Source of the DNA: Clostridium aminobutyricum
GTDB taxonomy: Bacteria > Bacillota > Clostridia > Peptostreptococcales > Anaerovoracaceae
Length of the DNA stretch: 64,000 nucleotides
NCBI RefSeq assembly: GCF_017255415.1
Contig: NZ_JAFJZZ010000004.1
Span: forward strand, 185,999 to 249,998
Reading direction: 5' to 3'
Part shown: positions 8,500-17,840 of the stretch, in pieces
How the letters are laid out: each line of letters begins with the position of its first letter
Numbering within the stretch: position 1 is the stretch's first letter
Position numbers and translations under genes: made by a program
Notes under the pieces: model-generated
Database searches by the model: none
What the model saw: only the letters and a program-made list of their open reading frames with translations
What the model was told of the DNA's origin: nothing

Positions 8500-9078
8500 A
8501 TGGTATGCAAACAACAGTATGAAGGTATACCTTCTTGGCAAATAAACATAATTGTTCGTTTATCGAATGCATGGAAAGAATTCGCCACTTTTTCTAGACT
8601 TTATCTAATTAGTACTTATACGGGTCTAGGCGATCGCGAATTTATATCGGATAGATTAAGTAAAATACCAACAGAACTTGGAAACACAATTAGATTATTT
8701 TTTGGAGATGATATGTCCACCCAATATATAGATTTATTAAATTTGCAAATTTCATTAATAAAAAATTTAATTGATGCTCAAGTAAGAGGTGATATTGCTG
8801 CCGTAAATGATAATATAAAGCAAATATATAGCAATGCTGACATGGTTGCAGCTTTACTTGCAAAAGCTAATCCATTTTGGACACAAACCGAAATGCGTAA
8901 TTTAAGGTATACTTACTTGAGTTTAATTCTAGAAGAAATAACGACATTTATAACAAAAAATTATGCAGCTTCTATAGATATATTCGATAGGCTTTTATCT
9001 TATTCAACTGTATTAGGAGGCTATTATGCACAAGGTCTACAGGATTATATAATGGCCGACAGAATTAGAACAGAATAA
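8500..9078 (+). CDS. Conserved clostridial hypothetical, four-helix-like (often misnamed acetylglutamate kinase)
   Basis: 192 residues, mainly helical, with no signal peptide. The pattern EFISDRLSKIPTELGNTIR, then FFGDD, NADMVAALLAKANPFWTQTE and NYAASIDIFDRLL, resembles a clostridial family sometimes labelled acetylglutamate kinase without kinase motifs; none are present here. Function unknown. ATG at 8500 has AGGAG seven bases upstream. AT-rich codon use differs from the core genes, suggesting accessory origin. Confidence 0.6.
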   Translation: MVCKQQYEGIPSWQINIIVRLSNAWKEFATFSRLYLISTYTGLGDREFISDRLSKIPTELGNTIRLFFGDDMSTQYIDLLNLQISLIKNLIDAQVRGDIAAVNDNIKQIYSNADMVAALLAKANPFWTQTEMRNLRYTYLSLILEEITTFITKNYAASIDIFDRLLSYSTVLGGYYAQGLQDYIMADRIRTE

Positions 9079-9137
9079 GTTGAAACCAGTCTCTTGTACT
9101 GCATCTGCTCCTAGAAATTGTTGGATAAAAATAGAAA

Positions 9138-9158
9138 GAGTAGGGTAATTCCCTACTC
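9138..9158. terminator. Hairpin terminator after the 8500 gene
   Basis: GAGTAGGG / CCCTACTC 8-bp perfect stem with a TAATT loop. T-rich sequence follows on both sides. Confidence 0.55.
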
Positions 9159-9164
9159 AATATT

Positions 9165-9250
9165 TCTCCCTCACTCCATGACTTCTCGTCTTATCCCCAG
9201 GCAAAAGAAAAAAGAGACTCGAAAGTCTCTTTTCTTTTAAAAAGTTAGGG
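9165..9250 (-). repeat. Terminator-linked dispersed repeat, copy 1
   Basis: Contains the terminator AAAGAGACTTTCGAGTCTCTTT (about 9208-9233, minus orientation) for the anti-sigma gene, then GACGAGAAGTCATGGAGTG. Near-copies lie at 12118-12205 and 19208-19290, each just after the 3' end of a minus-strand gene. Confidence 0.65.
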
Positions 9251-9260
9251 GCTATCCCTG

Positions 9261-10121
9261 TTATTTCAATATAGCTTTTACTATGTTATCAGGAATAACA
9301 AATTCGGGACTTCCCTGTGCACCGGCAGCGACATCATATTTATCAAAGCATATCACGATCTGGCCGTCATTGTTTATATAGAAATTTTGATCCGCCTTAA
9401 TCTGTTTAAAACCCTCGAAATTCTCTGTTTCACCATCTATCCAAAACAGCCCTTGTTCCTCCTGATTTCGCCTAATCATTTCATTCTTGATATAATCACT
9501 TAATACGGTTACATAATCAGCATGGTCCTTGAACAACCCTTTCAAGGTTAGCAGCTCACCTGTTTTTTTGTCTAAGTTATAAAAAGTATGCTTTGTCGAG
9601 GAGGAACCCGCGACATTGAGTAAATAGACATCGAGCGCCAATATGTTTTCATTGTCGGTTTTAATAATATAATCCGATTCAACGCCCATGTGGACTGTTT
9701 CATCGCCAAACTCCTCTTTTAACTGCTTGATATCCTGCTCATAGGCTAAAATAATGGCATTTGCATTTTCTTTCAATTCATCATTTAACCTTTTTTCAAG
9801 TTCTTTATCCAACAATCCCTCTATTCTGGGAGTGATAACCTTAGCACTATACCCATTATCAGCACTCTCGTATCTTCCAAAGGTTATTACCTTTATGATA
9901 GGCGCAAAAACAGGTATGTCTGACATAGCATATGCAAAGCTGGGGATAAAATTAACAACAAGCATTAGCATGATTATCAAGCTTGCTGCCAAACCTATAC
10001 AACTCTTCCATACATTATTTTTTCTGTTCTCTTTTTTCATTGTATTTTTAACCCTCTCTCTTAATTCATCGGATGCTCTGATGTTTTCATAGTCATATTT
10101 CAAATCGTTAAAATCTTTCAT
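9261..10121 (-). CDS. RsiV-like anti-sigma factor
   Basis: Single-pass membrane protein: cytoplasmic N-terminus, one membrane helix at about 37-57, then an extracytoplasmic part whose C-terminal half has the DUF3298 look (TFYNLDKKTGELLTLKGLF, DYVTVLSDYIKNEM and a final PEFVIPDNIVKAIL). In Bacillus subtilis RsiV holds SigV inactive and is cleaved when it binds lysozyme. I chose ATG 10121 because GGAGGG lies eight bases upstream; ATG 10127 is too close to it. It overlaps the sigma gene by 14 bases, indicating translational coupling. Confidence 0.8.
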   Translation of the reverse strand: MKDFNDLKYDYENIRASDELRERVKNTMKKENRKNNVWKSCIGLAASLIIMLMLVVNFIPSFAYAMSDIPVFAPIIKVITFGRYESADNGYSAKVITPRIEGLLDKELEKRLNDELKENANAIILAYEQDIKQLKEEFGDETVHMGVESDYIIKTDNENILALDVYLLNVAGSSSTKHTFYNLDKKTGELLTLKGLFKDHADYVTVLSDYIKNEMIRRNQEEQGLFWIDGETENFEGFKQIKADQNFYINNDGQIVICFDKYDVAAGAQGSPEFVIPDNIVKAILK

Positions 10122-10599
10122 ATTCATCGCCCTCCATATCGACTTTTAATAATTTAAGCGCGTTATAAAGCCGTGTTTTAACTGTGTTTTCATTAATATC
10201 CAGAATCTGCGATATTTCGCTTAGCGACATATCCTCCAAAAAACGAAGCACGATTATGCTTTTATATTTCAGGTCTAATTTTTCAATTAAACTGTTAATG
10301 GTAAGCTCGGAATAATCATCTTCTATTCCTTCTGTATCCGTTACGTTTTCGTAATCCAAATATGAAATCTTGGATTTTCGTTTCAGATACGTCAGTGCGG
10401 TGTTGACAATTATTTTGTAAAACCAAGGCTTAATATGTTCAGGCATTTGCAAATGGTGAATTGATTTTATTGCCTTTATAATACTTTCATTCACGATATC
10501 TTCCGCATCCTCGCGGTTTTTTGCGTAAGTGTATGCAAAACGATAAGCGCTATCAATATGTTGTGTTAAGTAGTTTTCAAACAGCTGTTTCTTGTTCAT
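10108..10599 (-). CDS. ECF RNA polymerase sigma factor (SigV-like)
   Basis: 163 residues with sigma region 2 at about 16-55 (AYRFAYTYAKNREDAEDIVN) and region 4 at about 105-155 (LSEISQILDINENTVKTRL). Paired and overlapping with the RsiV-like gene, so it is probably an envelope-stress sigma factor released when the anti-sigma factor is cleaved. GAGGAG lies before ATG 10599. The GH3 hexosaminidase upstream could be part of the same cell-wall response, but no shared promoter motif was established. Confidence 0.87.
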   Translation of the reverse strand: MNKKQLFENYLTQHIDSAYRFAYTYAKNREDAEDIVNESIIKAIKSIHHLQMPEHIKPWFYKIIVNTALTYLKRKSKISYLDYENVTDTEGIEDDYSELTINSLIEKLDLKYKSIIVLRFLEDMSLSEISQILDINENTVKTRLYNALKLLKVDMEGDEYERF

Positions 10600-10722
10600 T
10601 TACGCTCCTCTTCACCTCCTCACATATGCTTAGACTAATGAAGAGGGAAATAAGTTTTAATTTTTATAAATATTTTTAAAGAATAATTAATTCACAGACC
10701 GAATCCCGGCTTGCCTCCAATC

Positions 10723-10761
10723 AAAAAACTACCAACCATTATTAATAATTAGTAGTTTTTT
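10723..10761. terminator. Bidirectional terminator between sigma gene and hexosaminidase gene
   Basis: AAAAAACTAC (10723-10732) pairs with GTAGTTTTTT (10752-10761), with an inner ATTATTAATAAT palindrome. It ends the hexosaminidase unit. Confidence 0.6.
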
Positions 10762-10812
10762 ATGTTATATTTATTTTGATAAACTTCCTGCTTTATGCAC
10801 AAAACACTCGAT

Positions 10813-12006
10813 TTATTGGAGTAAATCATACTTTTCTTTTAAAGATAAAATACGCAATACACTCTCATCAATTCGCTTTTCACTGATGGTTCCGTTTTTT
10901 ACTGCATCATAAATTCCATCATAAGCTTCTACAAAATTTTCAGGCATTAAGATAATATCCGCTCCACCTAAAATAGATTTAATAGCAGCTGTACTAGATG
11001 TATATTCCTGCGTAATCGCACCCATCGCCATCGAATCGGTGATAACCACACCGTCATAATTCAGCTCTGTTCGTAACTTACCCTCAATCATTTCATTGGA
11101 GAGAGAAGACGGAAGTCCATCGGATGTTATATTGGGGGCTGTAATATGAGAGATCATAACCATATCAGTCTGTTTGAAAGCATTCATAAACGGAATTAAT
11201 TCGCATTCCTTTAGTTCTTCCCATGTCTTTTCCGTGGATACAAAGCCTTTATGCGTATCTCCTTTTGTATCTCCATGACCGGGAAAGTGTTTTATACAAC
11301 TCATCACACCTGTTTCATGCAATCCATCAATTTCTGCAGATACCATTTTTGCTACAAGTGCAGGATCGCTACCAAAAGAACGATTTCCAATCACAATATT
11401 GTCCGGATTTGTATTAACATCGGCTACCGGAGCAAAATTCAAATTAAATCCATATTGTTTTAAGTAGGAACCAATTGTAATTCCAACATTTTGTGCATTT
11501 TTACTATCCTCGGTCAGGCCTATTGTTTCCATACTTTCATACTTCGTCACATCAAATTCCTTTGAATTCGCAATTCTAGACACAGAACCGCCTTCTTCAT
11601 CAATACCTACAAATACTGGAATTTTGCTTTGCTCTTGTATTTCATCAATAAAATCAGTCAGTTGTGCAGGCGATAAAATATTTTTTTGGAAAATGACAAC
11701 GCCACCAATAGGATATCGCTTCAGTGATTCAATCATTTGACTGTCCAATTCTGTTGCACCGTAAGCTTTTGCATTGCTAATTTGCTCCGTAGTAAGGTTC
11801 AGCTCAAGAGATTCCGGACGAATAATAAAAAGTTGCCCAATTTTCTCCTCCAAAGTCATGCTTTTAATTAATTGTTCTGCCTTTGATAACGGTTTACTAG
11901 GAGGGGTATTATTTATTGAATCTGGCTTTTCTGCATCTGGCACACCGCATGAAGTAAGGATTAGTAGGATGACAAGCATTAATGCATTTAAAAATATCTT
12001 TTTCAT
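10813..12006 (-). CDS. GH3 beta-N-acetylhexosaminidase lipoprotein (NagZ-like)
   Basis: Lipoprotein signal peptide with lipobox LTSC followed by a GH3 catalytic domain. Motifs: FAPVADVN, IGNRSFG, KHFPGHGDTKGDTHKG (the NagZ His/Asp general-acid loop) and VVITDSMAMGAIT with the nucleophile Asp. Expected to release terminal GlcNAc from peptidoglycan fragments outside the membrane. I start at ATG 12006 (GAGG nine bases upstream) rather than the TTG at 12015. About 400 residues, normal for a single-domain GH3 enzyme. Confidence 0.88.
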   Translation of the reverse strand: MKKIFLNALMLVILLILTSCGVPDAEKPDSINNTPPSKPLSKAEQLIKSMTLEEKIGQLFIIRPESLELNLTTEQISNAKAYGATELDSQMIESLKRYPIGGVVIFQKNILSPAQLTDFIDEIQEQSKIPVFVGIDEEGGSVSRIANSKEFDVTKYESMETIGLTEDSKNAQNVGITIGSYLKQYGFNLNFAPVADVNTNPDNIVIGNRSFGSDPALVAKMVSAEIDGLHETGVMSCIKHFPGHGDTKGDTHKGFVSTEKTWEELKECELIPFMNAFKQTDMVMISHITAPNITSDGLPSSLSNEMIEGKLRTELNYDGVVITDSMAMGAITQEYTSSTAAIKSILGGADIILMPENFVEAYDGIYDAVKNGTISEKRIDESVLRILSLKEKYDLLQ

Positions 12007-12117
12007 TTTTAACAACCTCGTTAGAATAAGTTATTTTACCATTAGGGTATTTTCATATTATATAATCTTCCACCATAGCATACTATAGGCTCTACTAACT
12101 ATCAATATTAAGTTTTC

Positions 12118-12205
12118 AAGGGTCCCTTCCCGTGGATTCTCGTTCTGTCTCCAGTAAAAGAAAAAAGAGACTCGAAAGTCTCTTTTTGTTTTGAAAAGTT
12201 AGGTA
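12118..12205 (-). repeat. Terminator-linked dispersed repeat, copy 2
   Basis: Holds the terminator of the response-regulator gene (stem at 12162-12187, T run on the minus strand), then GGAGACAGAACGAGAA and CCACGG. Clearly related to the copies at 9165 and 19208. Confidence 0.65.
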
Positions 12206-12220
12206 ATAAAAGATGCCACT

Positions 12221-12922
12221 TTATACGTTTATGCGATACCCTGCTCCCCACACCGTCTCAATGATTTGTGGTTTTGCTGGGTCATCTTCGATCTTTTCAC
12301 GGATACGATTGATATGGACCGTAACCGTAGCACTGTCCCCAACATATTCATATCCCCATATTTTCTCAAACAATTGATCCTTTGAGAATACGATGTTAGG
12401 ATATGTGGCCATATATTTCAGCAATTCAAATTCTCGATTGGGAAGCTTGATTTCTTCTTCTCCTTTATAGACTTTCCAGCTTCTTGGCAAAATCCTCAGG
12501 TCTCCGATGATTATTGCGTCATCACCCGGTGCCAAATTGGTTTTCATTGAACCGGTCAACCTTTCGTAGCGTTTTAAATGAGATTTGATTCTTGCTACAA
12601 GTTCAGCCGGATCAAAGGGTTTTGCGACATAATCATCCGCGCCGATTCCGAGTCCTCGAATTTTATCAACAGACTCCAATCGAGCTGTAACCATGAGAAT
12701 CGGAATATCGAGTTTGTCCCGGATTTCCCGGCAGATTTCATATCCGTTCATTCCGGGCAGCATCAAATCCAAAAGGATCAAATCATAGCTGCCGTTTAAA
12801 GCCGCGCTGACCGCCTTGCTTCCATCCGGGATGATATCTGCCTCAAATCCATTGATTTCGAGGTAATCTCTTTCCAGCATTGATATTTCATCATCATCTT
12901 CGACAATTAATATTTTACTCAT
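12221..12922 (-). CDS. OmpR/PhoB-family response regulator
   Basis: 233 residues: receiver domain with DD near the N-terminus, phospho-acceptor Asp in LILLDLMLPG and Lys in VAKPF, then a winged-helix domain (FELLKYMATYPNIVFSKDQL, VTVHINRIREKIE). Start ATG 12922 has AAAGGAGG upstream and is one base after the histidine-kinase stop (TGA-G-ATG). Here the kinase precedes the regulator, the reverse of the usual order. Likely controls the MacAB-type exporter upstream. Confidence 0.9.
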   Translation of the reverse strand: MSKILIVEDDDEISMLERDYLEINGFEADIIPDGSKAVSAALNGSYDLILLDLMLPGMNGYEICREIRDKLDIPILMVTARLESVDKIRGLGIGADDYVAKPFDPAELVARIKSHLKRYERLTGSMKTNLAPGDDAIIIGDLRILPRSWKVYKGEEEIKLPNREFELLKYMATYPNIVFSKDQLFEKIWGYEYVGDSATVTVHINRIREKIEDDPAKPQIIETVWGAGYRINV

Positions 12923-12923
12923 C

Positions 12924-14336
12924 TCATGCCTCCTTTCTGGCAGGCAATAGGAGATCAACCGTCAATCCCTTTTCATTCCTTGCGGAAACTGAGCCTCCAT
13001 GTGCTTCCACGATATATTTTACAATATTAAGCCCCAGGCCGCTTCCTCCGCCATCCTTCTTGCTTCTTGATTCATCGCCTCTCCAAAATTGCATAAAAAG
13101 ATTGGCTAGCTGTTCTTCCGGAACGCCTTTCCCATTATCGGCAAAGCTCAGATGTACCTGCCCCTCTTCGTTCCATACTGAAACGGTTAAGGCAAGACCA
13201 TCCCCGGCAGCGTATTTCAATGCATTGTCTGTCAGATTGACAAGGACCCGATGCATCTGTTCCGTGTCTATTTTAACAGGATTTTCATTTGATTTACTGT
13301 CAACAATTATTTTCGCATTTACCTGAGCCAGTTCATCTTTTGATTGCATTGCAAACTTGCGTACAAAGTCTCCCAGATCTTCATCCTCCAGAAACAAGGG
13401 CAGATCTCCGGTTTCCAGTTTTGAAAAATAGAATAGCTTTTGCAGGAGGACATCCATTTCAGTGGCCTTATTGTACGCAATGGTAAGATACTGATCCTGC
13501 TTTTCCGGTGTGTTGACAATACCGTCACGCAGTCCCTTTATATAGCCCTTTACTGATGTAAGAGGGGTTCTTAAATCATGTGAAATGCCCGCGATCATCT
13601 CAGTTCGGGCTTTTTCATAGACGGCATTCCGTTCTCTTTCTTTCTGCAGATGGCTTTGCATTTGATTGAAGGTCGAACAAACGGGGGCAAGCTCATCTTT
13701 CCCGTCATAGATCACCGGTTCTGAAAGGTTTCCCTGCACAATTCTCTTCGCCCCTTCGGTTAGTGCACTGATAGGGCGCATAATACGCTTCACCAGCCGA
13801 TTGGTAAAAAACTGGCTGATTAACAAAATCGTTGCAATTGAGATCAACCCGATTACGATAAAAGCATTCAGCACAATTTCGAATTGATTTTCATGCATAC
13901 CGTTTCCATTCGTTTGAGCACCGCTGTTAACCGCAATGATACGGTACCCTTCCGTCTCTTTTCCGACGACTGTAATCCCAGTCACGTAACACGATCTCCC
14001 AGTCTCCATCCAGTTGACATTTTGAATAGAGTTTATAAAATGCTTCGAAGGCGGATCCAAATTTGAAAAAGTGACAGCTCCCTCATGAATCACATAAAGG
14101 TGATATCCATCTGAGGCAAGGTCCCGGGCAATCTCATTCCAATTGGAGTCGTTCACATCGATATTCGTGATGATATCTTCCACAGCGAATACGTTCCGGT
14201 CTAACTTGGGAATGGCTGCATCACTGATCTTACCGGAAAACGACCGGATTACAAAGCTGCTGATTACAAGAAGCGCAATCAGGGATACCAGTGTCATCAA
14301 AAACCCGGATAAAAGAATTTTATTTTTCATCTTCAT
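12924..14336 (-). CDS. Sensor histidine kinase
   Basis: 470 residues: two membrane helices (about 7-29 and 162-186) around a small extracytoplasmic sensor domain, HAMP, HisKA with H-box GISHDLRTPLTS, and HATPase_c with NLTDNALKYA, DNGKGVPE and GSGLGLNIV. GGAG seven bases before ATG 14336. Partner of the response regulator immediately downstream. Lies behind the exporter genes on the same strand, separated by a 157-base region with its own possible promoter element. Confidence 0.9.
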   Translation of the reverse strand: MKMKNKILLSGFLMTLVSLIALLVISSFVIRSFSGKISDAAIPKLDRNVFAVEDIITNIDVNDSNWNEIARDLASDGYHLYVIHEGAVTFSNLDPPSKHFINSIQNVNWMETGRSCYVTGITVVGKETEGYRIIAVNSGAQTNGNGMHENQFEIVLNAFIVIGLISIATILLISQFFTNRLVKRIMRPISALTEGAKRIVQGNLSEPVIYDGKDELAPVCSTFNQMQSHLQKERERNAVYEKARTEMIAGISHDLRTPLTSVKGYIKGLRDGIVNTPEKQDQYLTIAYNKATEMDVLLQKLFYFSKLETGDLPLFLEDEDLGDFVRKFAMQSKDELAQVNAKIIVDSKSNENPVKIDTEQMHRVLVNLTDNALKYAAGDGLALTVSVWNEEGQVHLSFADNGKGVPEEQLANLFMQFWRGDESRSKKDGGGSGLGLNIVKYIVEAHGGSVSARNEKGLTVDLLLPARKEA

Positions 14337-14399
14337 GTGACATCTCCAGCTGGGTATTAAAATTGATTATCAGGGTTTACCCCGAATATCATAACAAAA

Positions 14400-14467
14400 G
14401 CAAACAAGACGATTCAATGAACGCTACCTTGCGGCAACATCGTATTCAATCCTTAACGTTTATTATA
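14400..14467 (-). promoter_or_regulatory. Conserved promoter-proximal element, copy 2 (before the kinase)
   Basis: Minus strand: TATAAT (14467-14462), inverted repeat AACGTT (14460-14455) / AGCGTT (14425-14420), and GCGTTCATTGAATC (14424-14411). The last 14-mer, the TATAAT and the inverted-repeat layout recur at 22990-23054. The centre can form TGCC-GCAA-GGTA. May be an operator or a leader structure. Confidence 0.45.
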
Positions 14468-14493
14468 TCATGCTTTTGATCAAAAAAGATAAC

Positions 14494-15687
14494 TTAGTCT
14501 GTTCTCAAAGCATCAATGGGTTTTAAATTACTCGCCTTTTTTGCAGGTGTCCATCCAAACACCAAACCTACTGCGACAGAGAAGCCTGTGCCGAGGGCAA
14601 TGGCCCCCCAGGATATGGTGAATGCTGTTCCAAGCAGCAGTGTTGCGATCAAAGAAATCCCCAATCCCAGAGCAATTCCAAACAGCCCTCCTATCAGGGA
14701 CAAAGCCAGGGCTTCAATGATAAATAATGTCTGTATCTGCATCGGTTCTGCGCCCAAAGCTTTTCGCAGCCCGATTTCTTTTGTCCGCTCGGTGACAGAA
14801 ACAAGCATCATATTCATGATCCCAATTCCGCCAACCACCAGTGCAATGGAAGCAATTCCGGCCAATAACGCCGTGAGCATTGTCGTCATGCTGTTCATCA
14901 TGTCCAGGATACTGCTCAGATCCAGAATTCGATAGCTATCTTCTTTGTAATTAAATGCCGCATCCAGCACAACCTCAATCTCGGAAGTCGTCTGTTCTGT
15001 CAATGCCGCATCCTTTAAATAGACCTCCACGTTGGAGTATGTCGATGCTCCCGACAAAGCCAAAGCATTTTTATAGGGAATAATAATCGTGCCGTCTGCG
15101 GTGCTGCTGGAATTGATTCCAGCCATGACATCACTGTTGCTTGTGGTATCTCTTACCCCTACAACCTCATAGCTCTGTCCGTTAACCATGATTCTCTGTC
15201 CGATGGGATTCTCGTTGGGAAACATGGCTTTCTCTATGTCCTGGTCAATTACGCAGGCATACGTGTAGCCATCCATGTCGTAAAACTGTAATGTTCGTCC
15301 CCGGGTTATCTCCGAACCATCCGATTCAAAGAATTTTTCATTTTTCCCCATGATAGAAACTTCATCAAGAAGAATCCCCTGTTTTCCCGCAGAACCTGTA
15401 ATGGATACGGAAGGAGCGACACCTGAAACATTGTCGATTTCCTCCAGATTTTGAAGATCTCTTGAGGTCAGTCCTGATTTGAGCGGATTACCCGTCGCTA
15501 TTACCGTGATTTTACCGGTCCCAAGACTTTCAAATTGGGACAGCATTTCTCCTGTGGCACTTTGCACGATTGTAATCAATGCAATTACCGCGGCTACACC
15601 GATCACAATGCCGAGAGACGTTAAAAATGACCGCATCCTACTATTTTTAATATTCTCCCATGCCATAATAAGGTTTTCTCTGATCAC
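14494..15687 (-). CDS. MacB-type ABC transporter permease
   Basis: 397-residue FtsX/MacB permease: N-terminal helix (about 18-43), a large extracytoplasmic MacB_PCD domain and three C-terminal helices with SVTERTKEIGLRKALGA. Start is GTG 15687, overlapping the end of the ATPase gene by design (TAA-GTG) with GAGGAGG upstream. Forms a tripartite-like exporter with the ATPase and membrane-fusion protein; substrate unknown (macrolide, peptide or lipid). Confidence 0.88.
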   Translation of the reverse strand: MIRENLIMAWENIKNSRMRSFLTSLGIVIGVAAVIALITIVQSATGEMLSQFESLGTGKITVIATGNPLKSGLTSRDLQNLEEIDNVSGVAPSVSITGSAGKQGILLDEVSIMGKNEKFFESDGSEITRGRTLQFYDMDGYTYACVIDQDIEKAMFPNENPIGQRIMVNGQSYEVVGVRDTTSNSDVMAGINSSSTADGTIIIPYKNALALSGASTYSNVEVYLKDAALTEQTTSEIEVVLDAAFNYKEDSYRILDLSSILDMMNSMTTMLTALLAGIASIALVVGGIGIMNMMLVSVTERTKEIGLRKALGAEPMQIQTLFIIEALALSLIGGLFGIALGLGISLIATLLLGTAFTISWGAIALGTGFSVAVGLVFGWTPAKKASNLKPIDALRTD

Positions 15688-16368
15688 TTAGATCGCCTCC
15701 TCACTGATGTTTCCATCTAAAATCCGAACCACCCTCTTTGCCTGCTTCGCCAGGTTAACATCATGGGTAATCATTATGATCGTTCTGCCCTCCTGATTCA
15801 GTTCATGGAACAACTCCATAACCTGGTGCCCCGTCTTCTGATCCAAAGCTCCGGTGGGTTCGTCTGCCAGCAGGATTGTCGGGTTGTTTATCAATGCCCT
15901 TGCGATGGCAACTCTTTGCTGCTGCCCGCCGGAAAGCTGCCTGGGGAAGTGATTGATTTTCTCTTCTAATCCGACTTTTCGCAGCATATCTGCCGCCAGT
16001 TCATGCCTTAGCTTCTTATCCATGCCGGCGTAAATCAGCGGCAGTTCAACGTTTTTAAGGGCAGTCTGCCTTGAGAGAAGATAAAATGACTGAAAGATGA
16101 AACCGATTTCTTTTCTTCTGATTTGAGCGAGCACTCTTTCTTCCTGCACTGCCATTTTCTTACCGGATAAATAGTATTCTCCTGTGGTGGGGGTATCCAG
16201 CAAACCGATTATATTCATCAATGTGGATTTTCCCGAGCCAGAGGGTCCTAGAATGGCAATGAATTCACCAGCCTCAACGGTCAGGTTGATTCCTCTCAGT
16301 ATGGTTGAAACTTCATCCCCCATCTGATATTCTTTGAAGATATCTTTCATATTTAGTATTTCGGTCAT
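15688..16368 (-). CDS. MacB/LolD-type ABC transporter ATPase
   Basis: 226 residues with Walker [10 protein letters not shown], signature [15 protein letters not shown], Walker [13 protein letters not shown] and the switch His in MITHD. It overlaps the membrane-fusion gene by 4 bases (ATGA) and abuts the permease gene, so all three are one transcription unit. Confidence 0.92.
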   Translation of the reverse strand: MTEILNMKDIFKEYQMGDEVSTILRGINLTVEAGEFIAILGPSGSGKSTLMNIIGLLDTPTTGEYYLSGKKMAVQEERVLAQIRRKEIGFIFQSFYLLSRQTALKNVELPLIYAGMDKKLRHELAADMLRKVGLEEKINHFPRQLSGGQQQRVAIARALINNPTILLADEPTGALDQKTGHQVMELFHELNQEGRTIIMITHDVNLAKQAKRVVRILDGNISEEAI

Positions 16369-17459
16369 TGCGCTTCCCCCATAAAGGACGTTGCATTTGA
16401 TGAATCGGAAGTGTTGATATAAACTACCGTATCACCTTCTTTAAGACCATTTTTGATCTCGATATCCGCACCATTATTGATTCCAATCGTTACAGATACC
16501 TTTTGCAATTTTCCTTTTTCGTCATACTGCTGAACATATGCATTTGAGCCATCATATTGAACGGCTTTCATCGGCACGGTAATAGCTCCTTTTACGCTTT
16601 GGGCCGCTACCTTTACCTCAGCCGATATGCCCACTCTAAGGTAGGTGTCCTTAGGAAGCGTTACCGTAGTCTCAAAATAGGATACTCCGTTTTCAACGCT
16701 GGCTCCCCGGGCGATTTCAGAAATCGTCCCGATCACTGTTTTCCCGGTGGCTTCAAAATATACCTCTGCATCCATGCCTTCGGAAATCGCGGATAAATCG
16801 TACTCGTCCACCTTTATATTCACCTCAAGGTCATCATAATTAACAATATCCAAAATACTTGTTCCCTGCATTACGGAATCATTTTCACCCACATAAATTT
16901 TTGAAACCTCTCCCGATACTTCCGCATAACACTTTGTATCCGCATACTGTTTTTGCGCCTGGGCGTATGAGGCTTGCGCTTCTGTCACCCGATTCTGGGC
17001 TGTGCTCAATGCGTCCTGGGCAGTCTCCAGTTCCACAAGGGAAATTCCGCCCATATCATACAGCTCCTTTTTTCGCTCATAGTCCACCTTACTTGACGAG
17101 TAGGTTGTTTTCGCGTTGGACAGGGATGTAGATGCAGTGGTCAGAGTTGACTGGATCGTATTGCTATCAACTTCGTAAAGCAGAGCCCCCGCCCGTACTT
17201 TATCGCCTTCTTTGGCATAGAATTTTTTAACAGGCTGGTTGGTGGTTGATACTACATTTTGGACTTCACTTGATTCAATATTTCCGCTGAAGCTGTAATA
17301 CTTTTCCAGATCTTGCTTCACAGCTGTTGCTTCTGTCATATCTACAGAAGCACCGCCGCCTATCATACTTTTCACGATGATGATTCCGGCCACAACCACT
17401 ACGCCCGCAATTACAATCATTATCTTACCTTTTTTACTGAGATTTAACAGCTTTTTCAT
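16365..17459 (-). CDS. Membrane-fusion (HlyD/MacA-like) periplasmic adaptor
   Basis: 364 residues: N-terminal membrane anchor (about 13-31), lipoyl-like half-motif near VKKFYAKEGDKVRAG, an alpha-hairpin coiled coil (about 80-165), then beta-barrel and membrane-proximal domains. In Gram-positives such adaptors accompany MacB-like permeases. First gene of the exporter operon; a response-regulator-like box lies in its promoter. Confidence 0.88.
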   Translation of the reverse strand: MKKLLNLSKKGKIMIVIAGVVVVAGIIIVKSMIGGGASVDMTEATAVKQDLEKYYSFSGNIESSEVQNVVSTTNQPVKKFYAKEGDKVRAGALLYEVDSNTIQSTLTTASTSLSNAKTTYSSSKVDYERKKELYDMGGISLVELETAQDALSTAQNRVTEAQASYAQAQKQYADTKCYAEVSGEVSKIYVGENDSVMQGTSILDIVNYDDLEVNIKVDEYDLSAISEGMDAEVYFEATGKTVIGTISEIARGASVENGVSYFETTVTLPKDTYLRVGISAEVKVAAQSVKGAITVPMKAVQYDGSNAYVQQYDEKGKLQKVSVTIGINNGADIEIKNGLKEGDTVVYINTSDSSNATSFMGEAQ

Positions 17460-17518
17460 TGATCGATTACCTCCAGATCTTTAATCACCTTTCTCATGTA
17501 TTTTTATTCTAATAGATC

Positions 17519-17562
17519 AATATAAACTGCGAGGGTATAAGACTTAAACAAATCCTAAACAA
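17519..17562 (-). promoter_or_regulatory. Promoter with OmpR-type direct repeats before the exporter operon
   Basis: Minus strand carries TTGTTTA twice, at 17562-17556 and 17551-17545, exactly 11 bases apart, the usual spacing for OmpR-family dimers. TTTAAG is followed 18 bases later by TATATT, so the box overlaps the -35. Suggests control by the response regulator at 12221. Confidence 0.55.
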
Positions 17563-17703
17563 TAATGTCGTTTATGGTAAATGTTAAAAATCCATTTATT
17601 ATTTACCTGAAAATACATTAATAAAGCGAAAAAAACTAAAATCTCAATATTCCGATGCTCTCTTTTGCTGGGGAACGTCATCTTTTGGTTTTTATTACAT
17701 CTT

Positions 17704-17819
17704 AAAAAAACACGCCTTAGTGCGTGAATTTGTCAACGTTATACATTTTAGTATTTAAAATAACTCCTGTTTTTTATTTTTGTAAATATAAAGCCTTAGA
17801 AATAATCCTAAGGCTTTAT
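17704..17819 (-). terminator. Two tandem terminators after the C1q-like gene
   Basis: Stem ATAAAGCCTTAG / CTAAGGCTTTAT (17788-17819) and, further on, CACGC/GCGTG with seven T on the minus strand (17704-17726). The rest of 17563-17840 shows no gene. Confidence 0.7.
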
Positions 17820-17840
17820 GAATATAATAAATTTTTTAAT

